Shown: positions 27,742 through 35,337 of the stretch, piece by piece
Layout of the letters: every line of letters begins with the position of its first letter
Numbering within the stretch: the stretch's first letter is position 1
NCBI GenBank assembly: GCA_963811805.1
Contig: CAWESU010000001.1
Location: 124,001-188,000 of the forward strand
Origin: DAHUXN01 sp963811805
GTDB taxonomy: Bacteria; Acidobacteriota; Terriglobia; Acidiferrales; UBA7541
Length of the DNA: 64,000 nt
Direction of reading: 5' to 3'
The notes under the pieces: model-generated
Databases searched by the model: none
What the model was told of the DNA's origin: nothing
What the model saw: only the letters and a program-made list of their open reading frames with translations
Program-made: the position numbers and the translations under genes

Positions 27742-27785
27742 GTCGGCCCGCCGCAGTACATGAGTCGCCGGACGAGGAGGATACA

Positions 27786-28010
27786 ATGAAACTTGACGTT
27801 TGGAAAATCAGTATTCTTGTTGTGCTGGCTTTTTGTTTGGGATATTTTTACCCGCACAAAACAGTTCATGCACAAGGAATGCTCAAAATTACCGAATCTT
27901 ACGGGTCTGGGCCTGTTGTGGGAGTTATTGGAGGAGTAAAAGGATTTTCTTGTATTCCAGCACCCAGTGACAGCACATCTTCCGCTAAATGTTACGTCTT
28001 GAGTCAATAA
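27786..28010 (+). CDS. Small exported protein with a Cys pair
   Basis: A 74-residue protein with a signal peptide or anchor (ISILVVLAFCLGYFYPHKTVHAQ) and a short mature part of about 45 residues holding two Cys (FSCIPA, AKCYVLS), which could form a disulfide. GAGGAGG lies five bases before the ATG. Function unknown. Confidence 0.65.
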   Translation: MKLDVWKISILVVLAFCLGYFYPHKTVHAQGMLKITESYGSGPVVGVIGGVKGFSCIPAPSDSTSSAKCYVLSQ

Positions 28011-28059
28011 CGACCTTCGATGTATGCAGTTATTATAGGGAAGCGCGAAGCACGCGGCG

Positions 28060-28076
28060 GCGGCGAAGCTCGCCGC
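28060..28076. other. Perfect short hairpin after the small exported-protein gene
   Basis: GCGGCGA-AGC-TCGCCGC, a 7-bp stem with a 3-base loop, 50 bp after the stop at 28010 and 47 bp before the second protease gene. No T-run follows, so termination is possible but not shown. Confidence 0.3.
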
Positions 28077-28122
28077 ACACCAACTTGTGAAAAGGGTAGG
28101 TAGGCTTTGAGGGGAGAATCGA

Positions 28123-29118
28123 ATGGCTAAAATTTGGGTGTCAATCGCTTTCATATTTTTCGCGGTGTGCGCGAATCTCCCGGCGCAAACCGCACCGCAA
28201 CTGGCCCAGAACACATTCCCTTCTGTCGTTATGATCGTGACCAGCGATGCCAATGGGCAGCCGCTAGCTCTCGGCAGTGGCTTCTCGGTCGGAGACGCGG
28301 TGATCGCCACAAATATGCATGTTATCGAAGGGGCTTCAGCCGCTCGCATAAAAGTGATAGGGCGGCGCGCGACCTACACGGTCGTAGGAGTCATTGGCAC
28401 CGATCCCACCGCAGACCTAGCCCTTCTGAAAGTCAATGGTCTTAACGCCCCGCCGCTCCAACTTGGGGACAGTAAACAGGCGGCGGTAGGAGACCAAGTA
28501 TTTGCGGTGGGTAATCCGGAGGGGCTGGAAGGTACGTTCTCAGAGGGAATAGTAAGCGGAATACGAACGGTGGATGCGGACACGCTACTCCAAATAACCG
28601 CTCCAATCTCGCCTGGCAGCAGCGGCGGCCCCGTGATTGACTCGAACGGCAAAGTCCTCGGCATCGCGGTGGCCACGTTCAAGGAGGGCCAGAATCTGAA
28701 TTTCGCGGTTCCGGTCTCGTACCTTAAGGCGTTGCTAGCGCAGGACGCAGGAGCAAAGATCAGGCCGCTTGCTGGGATTGCTGCGCAGAGTTCCAGCCAT
28801 TCCGTCGTTGCCAAAATGGGAAGTGCTGCCACGGGAAGCGTGACGGGCGGGAAGTTTTCTTGGACAAACGATTATTCGGGCGACTTCACTTTCACAGTGA
28901 TAAACCACCTTGACCACGATGTAAGGGACATTGAGGGCTTGGTGATTTTTTATGCTCCAGATGGCACCCCGCTCGACACCTCCCCAATCTACTGCGGCGG
29001 CGACATCCCTGCGGGCTTAGGAACGAGGTGCGTAGGCTCCGTGGACGACAGCGTACACGCCGAGGCGGACGAGTCGAAAGTGGAATTCCGAATTCTGAAC
29101 TTCAAAATCGTTCCATAG
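28123..29118 (+). CDS. Exported trypsin-like (S1C) serine protease, second copy
   Basis: A 331-residue protein with a signal peptide (VSIAFIFFAVCANLPAQ). The trypsin-like domain (about 25-205) has His in ATNMHVIEGA, Asp in TADLALLKV and Ser in ISPGSSGGPVID. The C-terminal domain (about 245-331) looks like a small beta sandwich (FTFTVINHLDHDVRDIEGLVI) that could bind a partner. No PDZ. It is related to the protease at 18880 but has a different C-terminus. The two bracket the exported-protein cargo. Periplasmic action is likely; the substrate is unknown. Confidence 0.88.
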   Translation: MAKIWVSIAFIFFAVCANLPAQTAPQLAQNTFPSVVMIVTSDANGQPLALGSGFSVGDAVIATNMHVIEGASAARIKVIGRRATYTVVGVIGTDPTADLALLKVNGLNAPPLQLGDSKQAAVGDQVFAVGNPEGLEGTFSEGIVSGIRTVDADTLLQITAPISPGSSGGPVIDSNGKVLGIAVATFKEGQNLNFAVPVSYLKALLAQDAGAKIRPLAGIAAQSSSHSVVAKMGSAATGSVTGGKFSWTNDYSGDFTFTVINHLDHDVRDIEGLVIFYAPDGTPLDTSPIYCGGDIPAGLGTRCVGSVDDSVHAEADESKVEFRILNFKIVP

Positions 29119-29169
29119 AGGCTGTGGCTGTTTGTAACGGAGCTAAGAAGGAAAGGGAGGACGCATTCC

Positions 29170-29379
29170 GTGGCGCATAACGATTACTACGTGGCGATCC
29201 GCGACAATGATGGATGGGCTGTCGAACGGCCCAAGGCAGACCGGGCCAGTGGTTTGTTCGAGAGGAAATGGCAAGCGATAAGGCGGGCACATGAACTGGC
29301 GGAACACGGTGTTGTTCATGTCCAAAACGAGAAGGGACGATTTGTGAGGTGTAATTGCCCTCAGTGCCGGAAAGTGTAG
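29170..29379 (+). CDS. DUF2188-like small protein
   Basis: A 69-residue protein: GWAVERPKADRASGLFERKWQAIRRAHELAEHG is close to the DUF2188 pattern (a short strand, then Ala/His-rich helix ending HVQNEKGRF), here extended by a CNCPQC tail. The function of DUF2188 is unknown. The start is GTG 29170, with GGGAGG nine bases upstream. Confidence 0.72.
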   Translation: MAHNDYYVAIRDNDGWAVERPKADRASGLFERKWQAIRRAHELAEHGVVHVQNEKGRFVRCNCPQCRKV

Positions 29380-29477
29380 AGCCTGCAAACAGGCTATTTT
29401 CGTCTCCAAAATCTGACGGGCCGGGGCGCGTCGGCGACGACAAGGATTGGCGAGACAACGCGACGGTAGGACGGGAA

Positions 29478-29918
29478 TTATTTCTTCTTCGTCCAGATTC
29501 CAGTAGGGCACGGCTCACCTGCGGGGCCACGAGCACGCGCTTCTCGCTCCAAACGAATCTCTAAATTATGAAGTTCGGATGCTTGAACCCATTCAACCTG
29601 TTCTTTCCAAGCCCGCTCCCGTGCGATCCACTCCTCTTTGCGCCGTTTTTTTTCACGCGCGGCGGCCTCGGCTAAGCAATTTGCGATTCGGGCTTCGGCG
29701 GCGGCTTTCTCGGTTGCAATGCGAGCCTGTTCGGCGGCGGCCTGGTCAGCCTTGCGTTGAGCGGGGGTGCGCATTTTGCTCCGTGAGAATTTCCGCGCGC
29801 ACGTCGTCGAACAGAATTCTCCGATGCGATTCGGATTCGCTTCGACGGTGAAAACGGCTGCACAAAACGTGCAAGGACGAAATGTGCCTGTCGGGAATAA
29901 CTGTCTGTTTTTGCTCAC
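29478..29918 (-). CDS. Zn-binding motif protein with long charged helix
   Basis: A protein of about 146 residues. An N-terminal treble-clef-like Cys cluster (CTFCAAVF then FCSTTCARKF, C-x2-C and C-x3-C) resembles zinc fingers that recognise nucleic acid, followed by a long Ala/Glu/Arg helix (about 50-125). GTG 29918 is chosen because GGAGAAAGG lies six bases upstream; an ATG in frame at 29939 is possible. It ends the island and reads toward its interior. Confidence 0.6.
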   Translation of the reverse strand: MSKNRQLFPTGTFRPCTFCAAVFTVEANPNRIGEFCSTTCARKFSRSKMRTPAQRKADQAAAEQARIATEKAAAEARIANCLAEAAAREKKRRKEEWIARERAWKEQVEWVQASELHNLEIRLEREARARGPAGEPCPTGIWTKKK

Positions 29919-30042
29919 GGGTTGCCTTTCTCCAATCATCAGTCCAAAATCAGTCCAAAACCCCCTGCTTCTGGGGCAAAATTGAGGGTGCGGGAGGCGC
30001 AAGGCCAGCAGATTCAATGAGACTTAGCGAATGGATGTACAA

Positions 30043-30065
30043 TTCGATTCCCTTCTCCCGCTCCA
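30043..30065 (+). repeat. Right attachment site (att), displaced tRNA-Gly 3' end
   Basis: A perfect copy of 11065-11087 (TTCGATTCCC to CCGCTCCA). Only the T-loop-to-CCA segment is present; no acceptor 5' arm or anticodon arm precedes it, so it is not a second tRNA gene. By the usual logic of tRNA integration this is the original chromosomal tRNA end, and 30066 onward is the original flank. Confidence 0.93.
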
Positions 30066-30181
30066 TTCCTACGCTAGGATCGGCTGCTTGTTTTGTTGAG
30101 TCTTGTGGATTCGTTCAGGCGTGAGTATTTGAAACTCGTCCCGCCACTAAAATCTCGTTCTCTCTGCGGCGGCTCAACCTA

Positions 30182-30586
30182 CTAGGAACGTCCCCGGCCG
30201 CCGCCCCGATCGCGACCACCGCCGCGATCTCCTCGGTCCCCACCGCGGCCGCCTCCTCCGCGCCCGCCGCCTCCACCGTGACGGCCGCGGCCGCCGCCGC
30301 GATCAAAGCCGCCGCGATTGCCGCCATCGCTTCGAGGCGCCTGCGGACGCGCCTCGTTCACCTGCAGCGCACGGCCTTCGAGGCTCGCCCCGTTCAGTTG
30401 CGAAATCGCCCGCGCGGTATCGTCGTTCGGACCCAATTCAACGAATCCGAATCCGCGCGAACGGCCCGTACCCATATCGCGCACCACGCGCGCCGACTGC
30501 ACGTCAAAGCCTTGGCTTGCAAAAAATTGATTCAGACTGTCGTCCGTAACTGCAAAGGGCAGGTTCCCGACGTAGAGTTTCGCCAT
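30182..30586 (-). CDS. RRM-type RNA-binding protein with Gly/Arg-rich tail
   Basis: A 134-residue protein: one RNA-recognition motif (RNP2 LYVGNLPF, RNP1 RGFGFVEL, about residues 3-80) followed by a Gly/Arg/Asp-rich tail (about 85-134). This is the bacterial/cyanobacterial glycine-rich RNA-binding type, usually cold- or stress-induced. It lies 94 bp downstream of the cold-shock gene on the same strand, and they may share a transcript. Confidence 0.93.
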   Translation of the reverse strand: MAKLYVGNLPFAVTDDSLNQFFASQGFDVQSARVVRDMGTGRSRGFGFVELGPNDDTARAISQLNGASLEGRALQVNEARPQAPRSDGGNRGGFDRGGGRGRHGGGGGRGGGGRGGDRGDRGGGRDRGGGRGRS

Positions 30587-30680
30587 GCGCTTACTCCTTG
30601 GGGACTGCAGTTGGGCTGTGGCTTAATTTCAGATGCTCGCGAGAGCCTGCCGGTGGCAGGCCCTCGCTGCGTTTGGTAGG

Positions 30681-30887
30681 TCAGAGGCCAGTGACGTTGG
30701 CGGCTTGCAAGCCCTTCGGGCCGGACACGACGTCGAACTCGACGGCCTGCCCTTCGTTCAACGACTTGTATCCATCCGACTGAATCGCCGAGAAGTGGAC
30801 GAAAACGTCCTCTCCTGATTGGCGCTGGATGAAGCCATAGCCCTTGCTTGCATTAAACCACTTCACAGTTCCTTGTTCTTTTGACAC
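30681..30887 (-). CDS. Cold-shock protein, CspA family
   Basis: A 68-residue OB-fold nucleic-acid chaperone with the KWFNASKGYGFI (RNP1) and DVFVHFSAI (RNP2) motifs. Start GTG 30887 with GAGG in front. A strong hairpin with a T-run lies upstream in the probable leader, which may control expression. It probably melts mRNA structure in the cold, together with the RRM protein encoded next. Confidence 0.95.
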   Translation of the reverse strand: MSKEQGTVKWFNASKGYGFIQRQSGEDVFVHFSAIQSDGYKSLNEGQAVEFDVVSGPKGLQAANVTGL

Positions 30888-30951
30888 TTGAGTGTTTCCT
30901 CTTCTTTATTTTTAAGCTATTTGCGTCTCGCCACGCCTCCAGCCGTACATC

Positions 30952-30980
30952 AAAAAAGGCTGCAAGTTTAACTTGCAGCC
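30952..30980 (-). terminator. Strong intrinsic terminator/attenuator-like hairpin upstream of the csp gene
   Basis: On the minus strand an 11-bp inverted repeat (GGCTGCAAGTT and its complement around a single central base) is followed by TTTTTT. No gene ends here on that strand: the next gene to the right (31174) points away. A weak promoter (TTGCGC at 31057-31062, 18 bases, TATGGT at 31033-31038) could start an RNA of about 75 nt ending here, or a 139-base csp leader containing an attenuator. Confidence 0.6.
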
Positions 30981-31173
30981 CCTTTCATCGAATCTAAAGG
31001 TTTTACAAGATCAACAAACGCATAGCTACCTTACCATACTTTCCCCTCCGGCGCTAGCGCAATTTTTTCGCCAGCCTGAGGCGACCGCTCCGCGCTCCTT
31101 GTAACAATCTGCTGGCTTCAGACTCAATTCTGAGGCAAATTTCTCCGTCGCCATCAATCCAAGCGAGGAATGC

Positions 31174-33054
31174 ATGTCCCTTCGAGTCCGGTGCTTTGCC
31201 GTCGCCTTCACCGCGGTCTGTTGCTCCATTCTGACGGCTTTCGCTCCGTCCGCATCGCCGCAGGCGCCCACGCCCGACCAGCTCAACGCCATTTTTTCCG
31301 GTATCGCCTCGCCGCAAGAGCCGGGTCTCGCGGTCCTGATTCGTCAAAATGGTCACGCCCTCTTTGAACACGCCTACGGCATGCGCGACCTGCGCTCCGG
31401 CTTGCCCATCGACGCGCACACCAATTTCCGCCTCGCGTCTTTCACGAAGCAGTTCACGGCCATGGCTATCATGCTTCTGGTCCACGACGGCAAGCTGCAT
31501 TACGACGATCATCTCACCGACATTTTCCCGGATTTCCCCGCCTACGGCCACACCATCACCATTCGCAACCTGCTCAATCACACTTCTGGCCTCATCGCCT
31601 ATGAAGACCTAATGGACAAGCAATACGCAGGCAAACAGTGGTACGAAATTCCGCAGATCACCGACGCCGGCGTTCTCGCGCTCGCCGAGCAGCAGACCAG
31701 CACAAAATTTCCTCCGGGCACGAATTGGGAATATAGCAACGGGGGTTACTGCATCCTGGGCGCGATCATCGCGAAGGTTTCAGAAATGCCCTATCCGGAA
31801 TTTCTGCGCCAGCGCATTTTCGCGCCGCTTGAAATGGACCAGACGGTCGCGCACGTCTACGGAAAGGATGAAGTCGCGAGTCGCGCTTACGGCTACACCA
31901 ATGACGCCGGCGTGTGGCTCGAAACCGACCAGAGTCCCACATCAGCGACGCTCGGTGATGGCGGCGTTTACACTTCTCTCGACGATCTTGCCAAATGGGA
32001 CGACGCACTTCGCAATCACACACTGCTCAGCGCCGCGGAATTCCAGCCGGCCGTTACTCCCGCGCCCATTCCGCCCGGCGCGGCGAATTGGCCCAAGGCC
32101 GACACTGGCGCGGCGATGGCCTACGGCTTCGGCTGGTTCCTTGATCCCTATCGCGGCCACGCGCGCATGTGGCACACCGGCAGCAGCATCGGATTTCGGA
32201 CGGTCATCGAGCGTTTCACGGAAAACAATCTCACCATCATCATTCTTTCTAATCGCGGCGACCTGGATACCAGCGCGCTCGCCCTCAAAGCCGCGGATTT
32301 ATATTTTCCTGTTGGTTCCTATCCAAATTCAACTCAGGGTTTACACGACTTTCTCAGCGCGGCGATTGCTGCGGCAAAAAGTGGCGATGCAGAGACACTG
32401 ACTAGTGTCATCGACGGAACCGAAATACCGAATTGCCCTCAGTGGGTTACGGCAAACGGTCCGGACAATAACCTCTGGACGGACGTATGTAACCGAACGT
32501 TCTTGAAGAATCGCGAGAAGTCTATGCGCGACCTTTTGACGAATATTGCTCGCCAGGACGGAGAGATCGTTGTTCGCAGCGTGAACAAGTCGCCCGGACC
32601 CGGTATGGAACTCGGCTGGATTCAGGAGTTGAAGCGGCCCGTCGACATTTACTTCGCAGAATGGGCGAAAACTGGAGCCCCAAGTGACCCACAGACCGAT
32701 CAGATCGGCTACTTTCTGTTTATCGACGGTGGTTTTCGATGGGACTTTCTAATGGAATTTATCGAGCCTCGAACTGGTCCATCCTTGATCTCGCCTCCGC
32801 GAAGAATCAGAACGGTGGTACCCATTTACCCACACGAAGCGGAGGCAAAAGGCACCCAAGGAACTGTGACGCTGCACGTACTGATACAGAAAGACGGTAC
32901 AGTCAAAATACTGAACGTGGTCTCTGGGAATCCGCTTCTGATTCCTGCGGCCGAAAAGGCCGTCCTTCAGTGGCGCTACGCGCCGCCTCTTTTTAACGGG
33001 CAGCCCATCGAAGTGGATAGCACAGTAACTGTAGATTTTGATTTACAACACTGA
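31174..33054 (+). CDS. Serine hydrolase (beta-lactamase/PBP4* family) with TonB C-terminal domain
   Basis: A 626-residue exported protein (signal CFAVAFTAVCCSILTAFA). Its beta-lactamase-like domain (about residues 30-380) has SFTK (Ser nucleophile and Lys), YSNGGY (YSN) and HTGSS motifs. This is the family of penicillin-binding esterases/peptidases, not a proven lactamase. A middle region (about 390-540) is unclassified. The last 85 residues are a TonB C-terminal domain (VVPIYPHEAEAKGTQGTVTLHV to QWRYAPPLFNGQPIEVDSTVTVDF). Such TonB-C fusions to periplasmic enzymes are frequent in Acidobacteriota. The domain may tether the enzyme or transmit energy; the role is unknown. Confidence 0.88.
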   Translation: MSLRVRCFAVAFTAVCCSILTAFAPSASPQAPTPDQLNAIFSGIASPQEPGLAVLIRQNGHALFEHAYGMRDLRSGLPIDAHTNFRLASFTKQFTAMAIMLLVHDGKLHYDDHLTDIFPDFPAYGHTITIRNLLNHTSGLIAYEDLMDKQYAGKQWYEIPQITDAGVLALAEQQTSTKFPPGTNWEYSNGGYCILGAIIAKVSEMPYPEFLRQRIFAPLEMDQTVAHVYGKDEVASRAYGYTNDAGVWLETDQSPTSATLGDGGVYTSLDDLAKWDDALRNHTLLSAAEFQPAVTPAPIPPGAANWPKADTGAAMAYGFGWFLDPYRGHARMWHTGSSIGFRTVIERFTENNLTIIILSNRGDLDTSALALKAADLYFPVGSYPNSTQGLHDFLSAAIAAAKSGDAETLTSVIDGTEIPNCPQWVTANGPDNNLWTDVCNRTFLKNREKSMRDLLTNIARQDGEIVVRSVNKSPGPGMELGWIQELKRPVDIYFAEWAKTGAPSDPQTDQIGYFLFIDGGFRWDFLMEFIEPRTGPSLISPPRRIRTVVPIYPHEAEAKGTQGTVTLHVLIQKDGTVKILNVVSGNPLLIPAAEKAVLQWRYAPPLFNGQPIEVDSTVTVDFDLQH

Positions 33055-33150
33055 ACTGCGATCGTATGTGAATTCCGGTTAAAACAGGAGCGGTTCCCCG
33101 GACGCGGCTAACTCGCTATGATCTCAACAGCACCGGAACGCTGCAAATTC

Positions 33151-33747
33151 CTACCTGCTTGCTAGCGCCATCCACGCGGCCAGCGCGGCTTTCTTGTGAT
33201 CCTGCGTCCATGGCGGACCAAGCGTCTTGCCCGCGTTTGCGATTTGCCTTGTCGCTACGGCCGCCGATTTTCCGAGGGCAGCTTTCGCGGCGGCTTCCAC
33301 GTCGCGTTCGCGCACGCCGGTCACAGCGATTTTCATGCTCTCGCACGCCGTCCAGATCGCGCGGCGGAAAAATTCGCCCTCGGCCGTGTGAATCAGCGGA
33401 TGCGCAGCCAATATTCCGGCGAGCGACGGAAGTTCGCGCCCGGAAGCCGTCAACACCGCGCAGCGCACGATTCGATAATCACGGCTGCGCAAATTGTCAG
33501 CCAACGCGCGAAGCGCATCGTACGCCAGCCGCTGCGACTCCGCCGCACTACGCGCAAGGTATTTTTCCGCTGCGCCCAGAGCCATGGTTTTCGCAAAATG
33601 GTACGGCTGCCTTTTTCCGCCGGCTTTCTCGTCGATCACCGCGATGCGTTCCCGGGCAATCACGCTCACGCGGCCGCCTTCGCTCGACACCGCGACCAGC
33701 ACGCCCCATCCGGAATGCATCCGCACGCCAATCGCCACCGGTTTCAT
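33151..33747 (-). CDS. Conserved-looking hypothetical protein next to kdsC
   Basis: A 198-residue protein (MKPVAIGVRMHSGWGVLVAV...), beginning like a nucleotide- or RNase H-fold protein: strand, Gly turn, then VSVIARERIAVIDE. No family is assigned. The composition is Ala/Arg-rich but regular. It starts 21 bp after the kdsC stop, so it is probably the last gene of the Kdo operon. Confidence 0.65.
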   Translation of the reverse strand: MKPVAIGVRMHSGWGVLVAVSSEGGRVSVIARERIAVIDEKAGGKRQPYHFAKTMALGAAEKYLARSAAESQRLAYDALRALADNLRSRDYRIVRCAVLTASGRELPSLAGILAAHPLIHTAEGEFFRRAIWTACESMKIAVTGVRERDVEAAAKAALGKSAAVATRQIANAGKTLGPPWTQDHKKAALAAWMALASR

Positions 33748-33768
33748 GTTGGAAGGAATGTTCGTGAC

Positions 33769-34329
33769 TTATGCCAGCGCCTTGGGAATCGACGCTTCCC
33801 ATTTTCCCTGCGCTTTCAAAATCAATTCCACCAGTTCGCGCGCCGCGCCCGCGCCGCCCTTCGCGCGCGTAACGTAATGCGCCGCGCGAATCACCTCAAT
33901 GGCCGCGTCCGCCACGGCAACCGCCAGCCCCGCCCGCCCCAGCAGCGGCAGATCCGGCAAATCATCGCCCATGTACGCCACTTCTTCATCCTTCACGCCC
34001 GCGCGCTTCAAGATTTCCTCGTACGCGCTCATCTTTCGCGCCTGCCCTTGAAACACGAACTCGACGCCCATTTCGTGCGCGCGCTGCGTCGTCGCGGGCG
34101 AATTTCGCCCGGTAATCATGCCGCTGCGTAAGCCCACGATCGACGCCAGCTTCACCCCCGCGCCGTCATGCGCGTTGAACATCTTCATGTCCGCGACGCT
34201 CCCGTCGGGAAACGCCTGCAGGCAAACCGCGCCATTCGTCAGCGTGCCGTCAACGTCCATCAGCAGCAGCCGGATTTTCTTCGCCCGCCGCTTCACGTCT
34301 GCAGACTTTTTCTTCGCCGCCATCGCCAC
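33769..34329 (-). CDS. kdsC: 3-deoxy-manno-octulosonate-8-phosphatase (KdsC)
   Basis: A 186-residue HAD phosphatase that releases Kdo from Kdo-8-phosphate, the third step listed here of Kdo synthesis. It has motif I DVDGTLTNG, motif II SGMITGR, Lys in QGQARKMSAYEEI and the GDDLPDLPLLGRAGL motif, matching KdsC (tetrameric, no cap domain). It follows kdsD and kdsA on the minus strand with short gaps. Confidence 0.95.
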   Translation of the reverse strand: MAMAAKKKSADVKRRAKKIRLLLMDVDGTLTNGAVCLQAFPDGSVADMKMFNAHDGAGVKLASIVGLRSGMITGRNSPATTQRAHEMGVEFVFQGQARKMSAYEEILKRAGVKDEEVAYMGDDLPDLPLLGRAGLAVAVADAAIEVIRAAHYVTRAKGGAGAARELVELILKAQGKWEASIPKALA

Positions 34330-34344
34330 TCGCTCGCCGTCCCT

Positions 34345-35337
34345 CTAGAAAAGTTGCAGCGTCCACAAATCGTGCAAATGCACCACGCCCTCGATCCGCC
34401 GCTCCGCGTCCACCACCACCACCGAAGTAATCTTCCGCTCCTCCATCAGCCGCAACGCGCTCGCCGCCAATTCCGTGCGTGCCAGCGTCACCGGATTTTT
34501 GGTCATGCTCTCCGCCGCGGTCAAATCCAGGGCCTCTTTTTTGCGTTTCTCCATCAAGCGCCGCAAATCGCCGTCGGTGACGATGCCGAGCAGCTTGCCG
34601 GCCTCGTCCATCACGGTGGTCATGCCCACTTTTTTCCGGCTGATCTCGTACGTCACTTCGGCAATCGTCGCCTGCGGCCCCACGCGCGGAATGGCGTCGC
34701 CTGCGTGCATCACGGACTCGACACGCCGCAGCTTTGAGCCGAGCCTGCCCTTCGGATGCAGAGCGGCGAAATCTTCTTCGCGGAATCCTCTGCGGTCAAG
34801 CAGCGCAATGGCCAGCGCGTCGCCCATCGCCAGCGCCGCCGTGGTGGAGGCCGTCGGCGCCAGGTTCAGCGAGCAAGCCTCTTCTTTCACCGCAATGTTC
34901 AGCGCCACGTCGCTCGCCGCGGCCAGCGTCGACCGCACGCTGCCCGTCATCGTCACCAATTTAATCCCCAGCCGCTTGATGGGCTCGAGCAGCGCCAGCA
35001 ATTCTTCCGTCTCGCCGCTTTGCGAAATCGCCAGCGCCACGTCTTCGCGCATCAGAATGCCCAAATCGCCGTGCAGCGCTTCCGCTGCGTGCAGAAAAAC
35101 CGAAGGCGTGCCGGTGCTCGCCAGCGTTGCCGAAATTTTCCGTCCGATCAGTCCCGACTTGCCCAACCCGGTCACCACCACGCGCCCGTTGCACGCAAAA
35201 ATCATTTCCACGGCGCGCTCGAACTGCTCGTCGAGCCGGTCGATCAATTCGGCGATGGCGTTCGCTTCGATGCGCAGCACGCGCCGCGCCGCCGCGATGC
35301 TGCCCGCCGACTTTGCCGGCTTTGACGTCGCCTTCAT
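34345..35337 (-). CDS. kdsD: Arabinose-5-phosphate isomerase (KdsD/KpsF/GutQ family)
   Basis: A protein of about 330 residues with an SIS domain (VVVTGLGKSGLIGRKISATLAS, about 50-70; SGETEELLALLEPIK) and two C-terminal CBS domains (from about 200 to the end). It converts ribulose-5-phosphate to arabinose-5-phosphate, the precursor of Kdo. Start: ATG 35337 overlaps the kdsA stop in an ATGA; another ATG at 35349 is possible. Expected to supply the substrate of KdsA in the same operon. Confidence 0.95.
   Translation of the reverse strand: MKATSKPAKSAGSIAAARRVLRIEANAIAELIDRLDEQFERAVEMIFACNGRVVVTGLGKSGLIGRKISATLASTGTPSVFLHAAEALHGDLGILMREDVALAISQSGETEELLALLEPIKRLGIKLVTMTGSVRSTLAAASDVALNIAVKEEACSLNLAPTASTTAALAMGDALAIALLDRRGFREEDFAALHPKGRLGSKLRRVESVMHAGDAIPRVGPQATIAEVTYEISRKKVGMTTVMDEAGKLLGIVTDGDLRRLMEKRKKEALDLTAAESMTKNPVTLARTELAASALRLMEERKITSVVVVDAERRIEGVVHLHDLWTLQLF

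Larger units (their letters stand above)
11065..30065. mobile_element. Integrated genomic island in tRNA-Gly, about 19.0 kb
   Basis: Bounded by perfect 23-bp direct repeats and carrying an integrase of the tyrosine recombinase family next to the left boundary. The interior contains recombinases, a toxin-antitoxin pair, an IS1380 transposase and many short genes without core-genome counterparts. Genes on both flanks (membrane transporter; RNA-binding and cold-shock proteins) are ordinary core genes. Excision would release a circle of 18,978 bp with one att copy and restore the tRNA gene next to 30066. No conjugation genes are seen, so transfer would need a helper. The element may be partly decayed, since recombinase remnants and an IS are present. 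Confidence 0.92.

Noticed and set aside
30043..30065. Second tRNA-Gly gene
   Set aside because: Only the T-loop to CCA portion is present; the 5' acceptor, D-arm and anticodon arm are absent, so this is an attachment site.
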